Source: Bacteroidota bacterium
GTDB lineage: Bacteria > Bacteroidota > Bacteroidia > B-17B0 > Aurantibacillaceae
DNA length: 32,785 bases
Direction of reading: 5' to 3'
Assembly (NCBI GenBank): GCA_013816615.1
Contig: JACDED010000008.1
Coordinates: 31,335-64,119, forward strand
Shown here piece by piece: positions 8,748 to 17,324 of this stretch (its first letter is position 1; each line of letters opens with the position of its first letter). The translations under genes were made by a program, and so were the position numbers. The notes under the pieces were generated by a model, which worked only from the letters and a program-made list of their open reading frames with translations, was not told the origin of the DNA and did not search any database.

Positions 8748-9611
8748 TTATTTTTTCAAACTGCCCCAAACACCAAGCGGTAATTTAATTCCGCTTTTTG
8801 CATTAAGATATAATTCACCAATACTTAATTCTGATTTATTTTTTTGAGCAAAGGGGTTTAATAAATTTTGTGGTACCAAAGCGGAAAACCCTAATGAATA
8901 AGCGTTTAAAATTAAAAGATGCTCCTTAGGATCAAGTATTTGCAACACCCCGGTTATCATTTCAGATATATTATCTTCCAACTTCCATTTTTCTCCATTA
9001 GGTCCGTGGCCAAAAGCCGGAGGATCTAAAATAATTCCCTGGTAAAAATTACCACGTCTTACTTCTTTATTCACAAATTTTAAAGCATCATCAACCAACC
9101 AACGAATATTATCTAAATTAGAATTTTTCATATTCTCATTTGCCCAGGTAACAACCTGCTTAATACTATCCACATGTGTTACATCTGCGCCCGCTGCTTT
9201 TGCCGCTATTGATGCGCCGCCGGTATATGCAAATAAATTTAAGAATTTCGCTTTTGGTTTGTCTTTTAAAAAAGAATAGATCTTATCCCAATTCACAGCT
9301 TGCTCAGGAAAAATGCCAACATGTTTAAATGAAGTTAAGCCTAAACGGAATACAAGGTTTTGTGGTGCATAATTAATGGTCCACTGATCGGGCATTTGTT
9401 TTAGCTTTTTCCATTCACCGCTACTTGACGATTTTGGAACAAATTTAACATGCGCTTGTTTTTCCCATTCCTGGTTAGAATAGATCTTTGGCCAAACCGC
9501 CTGTGGCTCGGGCCTGATGGTAATATATTTACCAAAACGCTCCAGTTTTTCAAAATCGCCACAATCTATTAATTCGTAATCGGTAAAATGGGTTGGTGTA
9601 AGTAATTGCAT
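8748..9611 (-). CDS. Class I SAM-dependent methyltransferase, RlmI-like
   Basis: A 287-residue cytosolic methyltransferase. The N-terminal third (to about 110) is a beta-rich accessory region. The Rossmann domain has motif I FLNLFAYTGGAS (123-134), the acidic VDS (147-149) for the SAM ribose, and motif IV DPPAFGHGP (196-204). This layout matches the YccW/RlmI-RlmK branch of rRNA cytosine/guanine methyltransferases, although the protein is shorter than RlmI (about 396) and lacks the PUA domain. A 23S rRNA target is therefore an inference. A perfect TAAATTTG box at 9631-9638 on the minus strand lies 19 bp before the ATG. Confidence 0.8.
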   Translation of the reverse strand: MQLLTPTHFTDYELIDCGDFEKLERFGKYITIRPEPQAVWPKIYSNQEWEKQAHVKFVPKSSSSGEWKKLKQMPDQWTINYAPQNLVFRLGLTSFKHVGIFPEQAVNWDKIYSFLKDKPKAKFLNLFAYTGGASIAAKAAGADVTHVDSIKQVVTWANENMKNSNLDNIRWLVDDALKFVNKEVRRGNFYQGIILDPPAFGHGPNGEKWKLEDNISEMITGVLQILDPKEHLLILNAYSLGFSALVPQNLLNPFAQKNKSELSIGELYLNAKSGIKLPLGVWGSLKK

Positions 9612-9630
9612 GCTTTATTTTTAATGAGGG

Positions 9631-9638
9631 CAAATTTA
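9631..9638 (-). promoter_or_regulatory. TAnnTTTG (-7) box for the RlmI-like gene
   Basis: Reads TAAATTTG on the minus strand, an exact match to the Bacteroidota -7 consensus, 19 bp upstream of the ATG at 9611. No clear -33 TTTG at the usual spacing was found. Confidence 0.55.
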
Positions 9639-9726
9639 CACAAATTAAAACAAGCACGTTAACAACTTGCCTTTTTTACCCCGTAAAATGCCCTTAAATT
9701 CAGATATATTCGGTAAAATTATTATT

Positions 9727-11157
9727 ATGCAAACAAACAGATCGGCTTTAGTAACCTTGATCTCCGTTTTCTTTTTTTGGGGATTTGTAGCGGCCAGTAA
9801 CGATATTTTGATCCCGGTTTTTAAAGAAAAACTAAATCTTGAACAATGGCAAAGCCAGCTTATTTCGGTAGCATTTTATTTGGCATATACCGTTGGCTCG
9901 CTTATTTATATTGGTATTTCTAAATTATATGGCAGCGATATTTTAAATAAGATCGGTTATAAGAATGGCATTGCTTTAGGCTTGTGTATCTCTGCAGTGG
10001 GCACATTATTATTTTATCCTGCGGCGCAATTGGTTTCTTTTAATTTAATGATCAGTGGTTTATTTATTGTTGCATTGGGTTTTTCATTGCAGCAAACTGC
10101 AGCAAATCCTTTAGCCATTGTAATGGGAGATCCTTCAAAAGGTTCGCAAAGGTTAAGTTTGGCCGGCGGTGTAAATAATATTGGTACAACAATCGGTCCG
10201 CTGGTTGTAAGCTACGCCATATTCGGTGCTGTAGGCAGTGGTAATAAACTGGATGATATTGGCGCTGTTAAATTTCCGTATTTAATATTGGGGGCTGCTT
10301 TTTTGGTTGTGGCAGTGATCTTTAAATTTTCTTCGCTGCCAAATCAAATTCATGCAGATGAAAAAAATGATGTAATTGATAATCCTGCTTCAAAAAAAAG
10401 CTCATTGCATTATCCTCAGCTGGTTTTAGGAATGATAGCTATTTTTATTTATGTGGGGGTAGAGGTGGCAACGGCTTCTAACTTGCCGGAATACATGAAA
10501 CAATATATGGATATCGAAACAAGCCAGGCAGCACCTTATGTTTCTTTATTCTGGGCAAGTTTAATGATAGGCCGCTGGACAAGCTCTGCTGGCGCTTTTA
10601 ATGTTAAACCGACAACAAAACAAGTGCTTCGTTTTTTAATGCCCTATTTGGCTTTTGGTGTTTTTTTATTGGTAAATGCAATTGCAAAAAGCGATCTTTC
10701 AGTTTTTTATCCTTATGCGTTTGTAATTCTTGTAATGATAGGTGCAGATATTTTAAGTAAAGGAAATCCGGCAAGGCAATTAGTTATTTTCTCTGCTTGT
10801 GGTATTGCCGCTTTAATAATTGGTATGTTAACTACAGGTTTAGTAAGTGTGTACGCATTTATTAGTGTGGGTTTATTTTGTTCCACATTATGGCCTTGTA
10901 TTTTCACACTGGCTATTTCAGGTTTAGGTAAATATACCAACCAGGGTTCAAGCTATTTAATTATGATGATCATGGGTGGCGGTTTAATAAGCTGGTTGCA
11001 AGGCTGGCTAGCCGGAGATGATATGTTAGGGATCAAATGGAGTTATATAGTTGGTGTAGTTTGCTTTATCTATCTTGCATTTTATGGCTGGAAAACTGCT
11101 TCATTATTGAAAGCACAGGGTATTGACCTTGACGAGCAAAACAAAGCAGTTCATTAA
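9727..11157 (+). CDS. Sugar MFS transporter, FucP (fucose/glucose/galactose:H+) family
   Basis: A 476-residue inner-membrane permease with about 12 helices. Family landmarks are the first helix ALVTLISVFFFWGFVAASND, the AFYLAYTVGS motif of helix 2, and FSLQQTAANPLAIVMG, typical of the FucP/GluP branch. GVEVATASNLPEYM in helix 7 and the C-terminal IWLQGWLAG-like segment agree. The open frame extends back to a TTG at 9667 and an ATG at 9688, but the hydrophobic N-terminus and family length favour ATG 9727. Close relatives take up fucose, glucose, galactose, mannose or GlcNAc. The downstream GH92 mannosidase makes mannose a reasonable guess, but the two are separated by unrelated genes. Confidence 0.85.
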   Translation: MQTNRSALVTLISVFFFWGFVAASNDILIPVFKEKLNLEQWQSQLISVAFYLAYTVGSLIYIGISKLYGSDILNKIGYKNGIALGLCISAVGTLLFYPAAQLVSFNLMISGLFIVALGFSLQQTAANPLAIVMGDPSKGSQRLSLAGGVNNIGTTIGPLVVSYAIFGAVGSGNKLDDIGAVKFPYLILGAAFLVVAVIFKFSSLPNQIHADEKNDVIDNPASKKSSLHYPQLVLGMIAIFIYVGVEVATASNLPEYMKQYMDIETSQAAPYVSLFWASLMIGRWTSSAGAFNVKPTTKQVLRFLMPYLAFGVFLLVNAIAKSDLSVFYPYAFVILVMIGADILSKGNPARQLVIFSACGIAALIIGMLTTGLVSVYAFISVGLFCSTLWPCIFTLAISGLGKYTNQGSSYLIMMIMGGGLISWLQGWLAGDDMLGIKWSYIVGVVCFIYLAFYGWKTASLLKAQGIDLDEQNKAVH

Positions 11158-11204
11158 TTCTTCCTTTTATTAAGTAATTTGAATTTTATATTTAAATTTA
11201 CTTA

Positions 11205-12284
11205 ATGACCGAAATACTTGATTTTTTATTTTCCAGTAGCATATGGATGACCATAATTATTATGGTCGTGATATTCTTATGTGTAGGTTTTGCGTTTGTC
11301 AATCCTTTTAAAAACAAAAAACTTAATTATGCCTATAAGATCTTTTTATACGCCTTTGCTTTTTGTTTTATGATGAGCTTTCAGTTTGTATACTATGGTT
11401 ACACTAAAGACTTTAAATCCATTTACATTGATAAAACAACTATTTGTTTATACGAAGAATATGAACGTGGAGGCGAAGGCCCTTCTGAAAATGTAGCACG
11501 TATACATATTATTGATAAAACTACTGGTAAGAGAAAAGATCGTTTTTACAATGGATCATATGGGGAAATAATTGGCATGCGAAACGATACTTTATGTTAT
11601 TTAAAAGGTGATGATGTTGTTTTATTTGATGCTGTTTTGCTAAAAGAAATATATACTATTAAAAGAGAAAATTGGGGTAATGTTCTGGCAGATCTTAGTG
11701 TTGGGCTCGAGCACGTGTCGGGTAACAACGGAAGAGATGAAGGGGTTGATGTGTATGTAGTATTAAATTGTAAGAATGGTAGAACCTATTGGTTCGATCC
11801 TTTTTCAAAAAAAATTACAGAAAAAGAACCTAAAGAAAACCCTCGCCCGGTGTTTTCAAAAAAAGAATATGAGTTGGCAGTAATTGATAAACCCGGACAC
11901 GAGCGTTACTTTTTAAATGATGCTTATGCAAATAATAAGCTTAAGATGATCGTAATAGGTGAATATGGAAAAAAATTCCTCACCGCAACTGATTCGGCAA
12001 CATATATTGATCCCTTCTTTTTGTGTATCGATACTTTAAAAAAAGTATTTGTATTTGGTCATTATCTTACAACAGATCGTGAAGATTTTTATCTTGAAGC
12101 CAAAGATTTTTCTTTTAAAACCAAATGGAAAAAATTAAGTTCAGAAATAGCTTCAGATGATTTCAATAAACCTAAAGTTAATGTTTGGGAATACTTAGGC
12201 GGAATACTCTATTTTAATAATGGAGGTTTTGTAATAGCAATGGATACTGAAACAGGCAAAACAAATTGGACAACAAGATTATGA
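11205..12284 (+). CDS. Membrane-anchored protein of unknown function, tandem paralogue 1
   Basis: A 359-residue protein with two N-terminal membrane helices (about residues 10-32 and 46-66) and a soluble C-terminal part rich in short beta strands. Repeats of the type KTTICLYEEY, ARIHIIDKTTGK, DVVLFDAVLLKEI and GFVIAMDTETGKTNW look like blades of a PQQ/WD-like beta-propeller, in which a strand ends at an aspartate-threonine-glycine turn. No catalytic motif is seen. It is clearly related along its whole length to the next gene, which overlaps it by ATGA. The soluble domain probably lies outside the membrane. A TAAATTTA box ends 4 bp before the ATG, inside a short inverted repeat (TTAAGTAA at 11170-11177 with TTACTTAA at 11198-11205). 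Confidence 0.7.
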   Translation: MTEILDFLFSSSIWMTIIIMVVIFLCVGFAFVNPFKNKKLNYAYKIFLYAFAFCFMMSFQFVYYGYTKDFKSIYIDKTTICLYEEYERGGEGPSENVARIHIIDKTTGKRKDRFYNGSYGEIIGMRNDTLCYLKGDDVVLFDAVLLKEIYTIKRENWGNVLADLSVGLEHVSGNNGRDEGVDVYVVLNCKNGRTYWFDPFSKKITEKEPKENPRPVFSKKEYELAVIDKPGHERYFLNDAYANNKLKMIVIGEYGKKFLTATDSATYIDPFFLCIDTLKKVFVFGHYLTTDREDFYLEAKDFSFKTKWKKLSSEIASDDFNKPKVNVWEYLGGILYFNNGGFVIAMDTETGKTNWTTRL

Positions 12285-13363
12285 CAGAATATTTAGACAT
12301 TATATATTCCAGTTTTATTTTGCTGCTGCTGATCGCATTCATCCTTCTTTTTTTATTTATTTTTCTTTCAACAAAAAAACCATTTAAGAATAATACGCTT
12401 AATAAATTTTATAAAATGCTAATGTATGCATGTTCGATAGCATTTTTTGTAACGATACCTGCTTCTAATTTTGGCCATGCACGCAGCTTTGAAAAGATCT
12501 GCATAGGTGAGAAAACGATTTGTGTTTTTGAACCATCTATTCGCGCTATAGGTAAAAGTGTTGGCAAACAAGCGCGGTTAAATATAATTGATAAAGCAAC
12601 TGGTATAAGAATAGAACGATTTAGTGCCGGCAAACCGGGAAAACTGGTTGATATGCATAACGATACCATTTGCTATATGGAAGAAAAAGATATTGTTCTA
12701 TATGACGCAGCAAACCTTAAAGAAGTATACCGTATTAAAGAAGATGCCTGGGGAAATATATTAGCCGAGCTAAGTGTTGGAATTGAAAGTATAAATATAA
12801 CGGATCAGAATTCAGATTATCCTGTTAAACATTTTATACGACTCGATTGTCTGAACGGAAAAAAATATTGGTACGAACCTTTTTCAAAAGCAATAACCAA
12901 TAAGCAACCGGCAGATGAATATTTACCGGGTTTTTCTGATCGTACAACTGAGCTTTCAATAAAATATGCAGAAAGAGAAAGGAGCACTTATCTTGTTACT
13001 GCAAATAGTGGCGAAGGGAATTTACAATGTATATTTCCGGGACGTGATGCGGGAAAATTCTTTTCAAAGGTAGATTCTACAAACTATATTTCACCTTTTT
13101 TATTGTGTATTGATACAGTAAAAAGAGTATTTGTATTCGGACATTATTTAACTACTAAAAAAGAAGAATTTTATCTTGAGGCAAAGGATTTCGATTACCA
13201 TACAAAATGGAAAAAATTAAGTACAGAAATTGTAGCTGTGGATGAAGATACGAAGATAAATATTTGGCTGTTTGAAAAAGGTATACTTTATATTGGTATT
13301 GGCGGTTATGTTCTAGCGATCGAGCCGCTTACCTTTAAACCTTATTGGACAACTCAATTATAA
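12281..13363 (+). CDS. Membrane-anchored protein of unknown function, tandem paralogue 2
   Basis: A 360-residue paralogue of the preceding protein: the same two membrane helices, a PFKNNTLNKFYK linker like PFKNKKLNYAYK in copy 1, and the same downstream sequence landmarks (NIIDKATG, MHNDTICYMEEKDIVLYDA, EDAWGNILAELSVGIES, CIDTVKRVFVFGHYLTT, FYLEAKDF). The ATG at 12281 overlaps the upstream TGA in ATGA; the TTG start at 12266 would lie inside copy 1 and is not preferred. The two copies have diverged strongly between the landmarks, so this is an old duplication. The function is unknown; translational coupling suggests the two products act together. Confidence 0.7.
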   Translation: MTEYLDIIYSSFILLLLIAFILLFLFIFLSTKKPFKNNTLNKFYKMLMYACSIAFFVTIPASNFGHARSFEKICIGEKTICVFEPSIRAIGKSVGKQARLNIIDKATGIRIERFSAGKPGKLVDMHNDTICYMEEKDIVLYDAANLKEVYRIKEDAWGNILAELSVGIESINITDQNSDYPVKHFIRLDCLNGKKYWYEPFSKAITNKQPADEYLPGFSDRTTELSIKYAERERSTYLVTANSGEGNLQCIFPGRDAGKFFSKVDSTNYISPFLLCIDTVKRVFVFGHYLTTKKEEFYLEAKDFDYHTKWKKLSTEIVAVDEDTKINIWLFEKGILYIGIGGYVLAIEPLTFKPYWTTQL

Positions 13364-13368
13364 TAATG

Positions 13369-13376
13369 TATCTTTG
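13369..13376 (+). promoter_or_regulatory. TAnnTTTG (-7) box for the GH92 gene
   Basis: TATCTTTG, an exact consensus match, ends only 3 bp before the ATG at 13380. If it is used as a promoter, the mRNA would be leaderless or nearly so. It lies immediately after the stop of the upstream gene. Confidence 0.5.
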
Positions 13377-13379
13377 AAT

Positions 13380-16322
13380 ATGTTTTTTTGTATCCTAAAA
13401 CGATCTCTATTATTTTTATTACTGCTGCTTTTTATTACAACACGCAGTCAAACTAATTTATTTCAATATGTAGATCCTTTTATTGGTACAGGTGGGCATG
13501 GTCATACTTTCCCAGGAGCAGTTTTACCTTTTGGTATGGTACAATTAAGTCCTGATACCCGAATTGATGGAAGCTGGGATGGTTGCAGCGGTTATCATTA
13601 TAGTGATAGTATTATTTATGGGTTTTCACACACGCATTTAAGCGGTACCGGTGTAAGCGATTGGGGCGATATTTTAATAATGCCAACAGTCGGAAAACCA
13701 TCATGGGATAATAAAATTTATTCATCAAAATTCAATCATACAAATGAAGCGGCAAGTCCGGGGTATTATGCAGTAAGATTACAGGAGGATGAAATTAAAG
13801 CTGAATTAACAACTACATTAAGAACAGGCATTCATCGTTATACATTCCCAACAACAAACGAAGCCAATATTATTTTAGATCTTGTGCATCGTGATAAAAG
13901 ATTAAACAGCCAACTTGAAATTATTGACAGTGTTACAGTTGGTGGTTACAGAATGAGCGAAGCTTGGGCAAAGAACCAGGAAATTTATTTTGTAATTCGT
14001 TTTTCTCAACCCTTTAAAAAAACAGAATTTATTTTTCAAAATTCTTTTCGGGACCCTGTAAGTTTTAAAAAGAAAGGAAAAAGTGCACAGGGTGCCTATT
14101 TTCAATTTGATGTTGCGCAAGAAAAACCTTTAGTAGTTAAAGTTGGTATCTCTTCAGTAAGTATGGAAGGCGCTTTAAAAAATTTAGAAGCAGAAGCAAA
14201 GCATTGGGATTTTGATAAATATAAATTGGATGCACAAAATACCTGGAATGAGCAATTGAAAAAAATTGAAGTAAAAGATAAAGAAGAGGATCCAAATAAA
14301 TTAAAGATCTTTTATACCGCTTTGTATCACACTTCTATTCATCCGTCTTTAAATATGGATGTTGATAATCAGTACCGTGGCCGCGATGGACAAATTCATA
14401 CAGCAAAAGGGTTTACAAATTATTCTGTTTTTTCATTATGGGATACGTATCGCGCTTTACATCCTTTATTTACTATTATAGAACGTAAACGCACTGCAGA
14501 TTTTATAAATACTTTTTTAGTTCAATATCAACAAGGTGGCCGTTTACCAATGTGGGAGCTTTCGGGTAATGAAACAGATTGTATGATAGGTTTTCATTCT
14601 GTTTCTGTTATTGCAGACGCGATGGCAAAAGGTATTAAAGGTTTTGATCATAATCTTGCTTATCAGGCTGCAAAGTCTGCGGCAAGCTATACTGCCACAG
14701 GTATTCCAATTTTCAACAAAAAAGGTTTTTTACAAATTGATGATGAAAGTGAAAGTGTAAGCAAAACTTTAGAGTATGGTTATGATAATTGGTGCATTGC
14801 CCAAATTGCTGGAATGCTAAATAAAAAAGAAGAACAAAAAAAACAGTTGCAGTTATCACAAGCGTATAAAAATGTTTTTGATCCTTCAACAGGTCATATG
14901 CGCCCAAGAAAAAATGGCAATTGGCTTTCCCCTTTTTATGCCAGCGAAATTAATAATCATTTTACTGAAGGAAACAGCTGGCAATATTCATTTTACACAC
15001 CTCACGACATTAAGGGATTAATTGAATTACACGGCGGCAAACAAAAATTCGAAAATAAGTTGGACGAATTATTTATGACCGAAGAAAAATTAAAAGGACG
15101 AGAGCAATCGGATGTTACAGGTTTAATTGGTCAGTATGCGCATGGTAACGAGCCAAGCCACCATATGGCATACTTATATAATTTTGTAGGTAAGCCACAA
15201 AAAACAATTCAGATTATAAGGCAAATAAGCGAAAAATTTTATAAAGGCACACCCGATGGTTTAATTGGAAACGAAGATTGCGGACAAATGAGCGCATGGT
15301 ATGTTTTTAGCGCCACGGGTATGTATCCTGTTTGTCCCGGAACAACGCGATATATGTTAGGCACACCGCTGTTTAACGAAGTGAAAATAAATTTAGAGAA
15401 TGGAAAAAGCTTTACAATCACAAACATGCGTGAAAAAGAAATGATCATTAGTGGTTATACTTTAAATGGAAAAAAAGAAAGCCGTTCTTCTATCGATCAT
15501 AATTCTATTATGAATGGCGGTAAAATGAATTTTGATTATTCGCAACCAACGGACATAACAAATAAATATGGTGCAAATGAAAGTGCAACTTCAGTAAGTG
15601 TTTCAATTATTCCTGCACCTCTTATTATTTCAACGGCGCAGGTTTTTAAAGATAAAACTGAAATTAAGATCGAATCGCTTAATTCAAAATCAGGAAAGAT
15701 CTTGTATACATTAGATGGGAGCGAGCCTACAATGAGTTCTAAGGTTTATACAACATCTTTTTTTATTGATAAAAATTGCAGGATAAATGCAAAAGTTTTT
15801 TCAGGTAAAGAAAGCAGTGCAGTTACTGAAGCTAATTTTTTTAAATTAAAATACGGTTATGATATCGCAATTATTTCAAAACCAAATCCACAATATGCTG
15901 CAGATGGTCCGCAAACATTAATAGATGGCATTACTGCCGATCCGGATTGGCGCAAAGGAAATTGGCTAGGCTTTCAATACCAGGATTTTGAATGTTTAGT
16001 AGATCTAAAAAAGATCACATCGCTTGATCATTTTAGTCTTGAATGTTTGCAGGATAGCCGTTCTTGGATCATTTACCCTGGTAATGTTTCGTATTTTGGA
16101 TCTATGGATGGCAAAACATACGAACCAATTGCAAGTATAGATAACCAAATAAAAGCAGATGATTATAATTTGCAATTACAGCGTTTTGAAACCAATTTAC
16201 CATTTAAAGTAAATTACAGGTACATAAAAATTGTGGCGAAAAATTTTGGTAAGCTTCCCGATTGGCATGCAGGAAAAGGTGATGAAGCATTTATTTTTGT
16301 GAATGAACTCGAAATTAATTAA
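13380..16322 (+). CDS. GH92 family glycosidase (alpha-mannosidase) with C-terminal carbohydrate-binding domains
   Basis: A 980-residue secreted enzyme. A signal peptide (about residues 1-24, ending TTRSQ) precedes the GH92 fold, which starts at YVDPFIGTGGHGHTFPGAV. GH92 enzymes are calcium-dependent, inverting exo-alpha-mannosidases. The expected catalytic residues are present: the acid Glu530 in TEGNSWQYSF and the aspartate Asp633 in GNEDCGQMSAWY. After the catalytic domain (to about 735) come a chitobiase-type C-terminal domain (ILYTLDGSEPTMSSKVY, about 775-815) and an F5/8-type/discoidin-like module (about 850-980), both likely carbohydrate-binding. Linkage specificity cannot be read. There is no T9SS tail or lipobox, so periplasmic location is likely. 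The frame is open from TTG 13374, but ATG 13380 is chosen. Confidence 0.92.
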   Translation: MFFCILKRSLLFLLLLLFITTRSQTNLFQYVDPFIGTGGHGHTFPGAVLPFGMVQLSPDTRIDGSWDGCSGYHYSDSIIYGFSHTHLSGTGVSDWGDILIMPTVGKPSWDNKIYSSKFNHTNEAASPGYYAVRLQEDEIKAELTTTLRTGIHRYTFPTTNEANIILDLVHRDKRLNSQLEIIDSVTVGGYRMSEAWAKNQEIYFVIRFSQPFKKTEFIFQNSFRDPVSFKKKGKSAQGAYFQFDVAQEKPLVVKVGISSVSMEGALKNLEAEAKHWDFDKYKLDAQNTWNEQLKKIEVKDKEEDPNKLKIFYTALYHTSIHPSLNMDVDNQYRGRDGQIHTAKGFTNYSVFSLWDTYRALHPLFTIIERKRTADFINTFLVQYQQGGRLPMWELSGNETDCMIGFHSVSVIADAMAKGIKGFDHNLAYQAAKSAASYTATGIPIFNKKGFLQIDDESESVSKTLEYGYDNWCIAQIAGMLNKKEEQKKQLQLSQAYKNVFDPSTGHMRPRKNGNWLSPFYASEINNHFTEGNSWQYSFYTPHDIKGLIELHGGKQKFENKLDELFMTEEKLKGREQSDVTGLIGQYAHGNEPSHHMAYLYNFVGKPQKTIQIIRQISEKFYKGTPDGLIGNEDCGQMSAWYVFSATGMYPVCPGTTRYMLGTPLFNEVKINLENGKSFTITNMREKEMIISGYTLNGKKESRSSIDHNSIMNGGKMNFDYSQPTDITNKYGANESATSVSVSIIPAPLIISTAQVFKDKTEIKIESLNSKSGKILYTLDGSEPTMSSKVYTTSFFIDKNCRINAKVFSGKESSAVTEANFFKLKYGYDIAIISKPNPQYAADGPQTLIDGITADPDWRKGNWLGFQYQDFECLVDLKKITSLDHFSLECLQDSRSWIIYPGNVSYFGSMDGKTYEPIASIDNQIKADDYNLQLQRFETNLPFKVNYRYIKIVAKNFGKLPDWHAGKGDEAFIFVNELEIN

Positions 16323-16331
16323 TAGTATAAT

Positions 16332-16970
16332 ATGGTTTTTTTAAGAAAATTTTTACTGCTTGCTTTTATAACAGCAACTTTACAAACCTGTACCCTTTTT
16401 AAAAAAGGTATTAGTAAACCTGTTGTAATTGCAATGCCTGATAGATCAGTGCCTCTAAAGATAAGCTCTACAGCCTTTAATGCTAAGTACACAGTAAATT
16501 TATCGGAGAGTGCTGTGATCGAAAATTTTTTAAAAGGCTTTGACAGTGAAGCTAAAATCACAAAAAATGTAACCATTGTTACAGACGAGGCCAATGCAGA
16601 TTATATTTTGAGAATTACTTCTTTAGAAGTAGTTGAAAGTTCAAAAATTGAAAAGATAAGTGATGAAAAATCGCCTTACAACGGGCAGGAAATGGTTTTA
16701 AATACAATTGATGTTAATGTTGATGTTGAGATCATCAATGCAAAAGATAAGACCAAAAAATTAAGTAATTGTTATAATTCTAAAAGCAGATCTGAAAAGA
16801 TGAAGAATAACAGGGATGCCGGTGACCTGGTGATGGGAACAAATAAAGATCGTACGAATTACCGCACTAAATTACTGAACGATGATATTTGCACGAATCT
16901 ATCAGAAGATCTGGGTAGAAGGATCTGGGTACCTATAACCCGGAGAATAGCAAAAGCGCAAAAGAAATAA
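16332..16970 (+). CDS. Small exported protein of unknown function, possible lipoprotein
   Basis: A 212-residue protein starting 9 bp after the GH92 gene. The N-terminus MVFLRKFLLLAFITATLQTC is a signal peptide; the cysteine at residue 20 could be a lipid-attachment site, though LQTC is a weak lipobox. The mature part alternates strands and helices (KYTVNLSESAVIENFLKG, ADYILRITSLEVVES, IDVNVDVEIINAKDKTKK), reminiscent of small periplasmic LPS- or peptidoglycan-associated proteins, but no family is recognised. The C-terminus is strongly basic. Location next to the mannosidase suggests co-transcription but gives no function. Confidence 0.6.
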   Translation: MVFLRKFLLLAFITATLQTCTLFKKGISKPVVIAMPDRSVPLKISSTAFNAKYTVNLSESAVIENFLKGFDSEAKITKNVTIVTDEANADYILRITSLEVVESSKIEKISDEKSPYNGQEMVLNTIDVNVDVEIINAKDKTKKLSNCYNSKSRSEKMKNNRDAGDLVMGTNKDRTNYRTKLLNDDICTNLSEDLGRRIWVPITRRIAKAQKK

Positions 16971-16985
16971 TAGGTCACTAAGTAT

Positions 16986-17220
16986 TATTTTTTGGGCGTT
17001 GCCTGCGGCCCGGGCTTTCCGCTTCAAGTCCTCATTCCGCTCCGCTGCATTCCGGGCTTTCCGCTGCAATCCCTAACGCGGGATTACGGATGCTGCGCCA
17101 GGCCTGCCCGACTGAACGTCGTTCGGGCGGGGATGCGAAAGGTTTAGTTCTTTTGCCTGATAAGGCAAAAAACCGAGGCGACAGCCGAGCCTGTAGCAGC
17201 CCGTTAAGGCGCCCAAAATA
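16986..17220. repeat. GC-rich structured intergenic element, likely dispersed repeat
   Basis: This 235-bp stretch is far richer in G+C than its surroundings. Its ends form an imperfect inverted repeat (TATTTTTTGGGCG at 16986-16998 against GGCGCCCAAAATA at 17208-17220). Inside are further hairpins: GCCCGA/TCGGGC flanking ACGTCG, TTTTGCCT/AGGCAAAA, and GGGCTTTCCGCT occurring twice as a direct repeat. No credible protein frame exists. Similar GGGC-ended intergenic elements are familiar from Bacteroidota genomes, so it is probably a multicopy non-autonomous or RNA-forming element; only one copy lies here. Positions 17221-17324 hold only the ispG promoter. Confidence 0.6.
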
Positions 17221-17300
17221 AATAATCAAACTTCTAATTCCTTTTATTTATTTAACGAAAGAACAACAAACAGGCTTCTAAAAAAGCCCATTTCTTTTCT

Positions 17301-17308
17301 TATCTTTG
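17301..17308 (+). promoter_or_regulatory. TAnnTTTG (-7) box for ispG
   Basis: TATCTTTG, an exact match to the Bacteroidota -7 consensus, 16 bp upstream of the ispG ATG. Confidence 0.6.
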
Positions 17309-17324
17309 AAAGTCTTTTTAGTAT

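Noticed and set aside
9667-9726. Upstream TTG/ATG starts for the sugar transporter
   Set aside because: The extra 20 residues are not typical of FucP proteins; ATG 9727 gives the usual short N-terminus before helix 1.
17032-17229. 65-aa minus-strand frame in the GC-rich element
   Set aside because: It lies wholly within the structured GC-rich repeat, is made of low-complexity Arg/Ser/Pro sequence and has no family resemblance.
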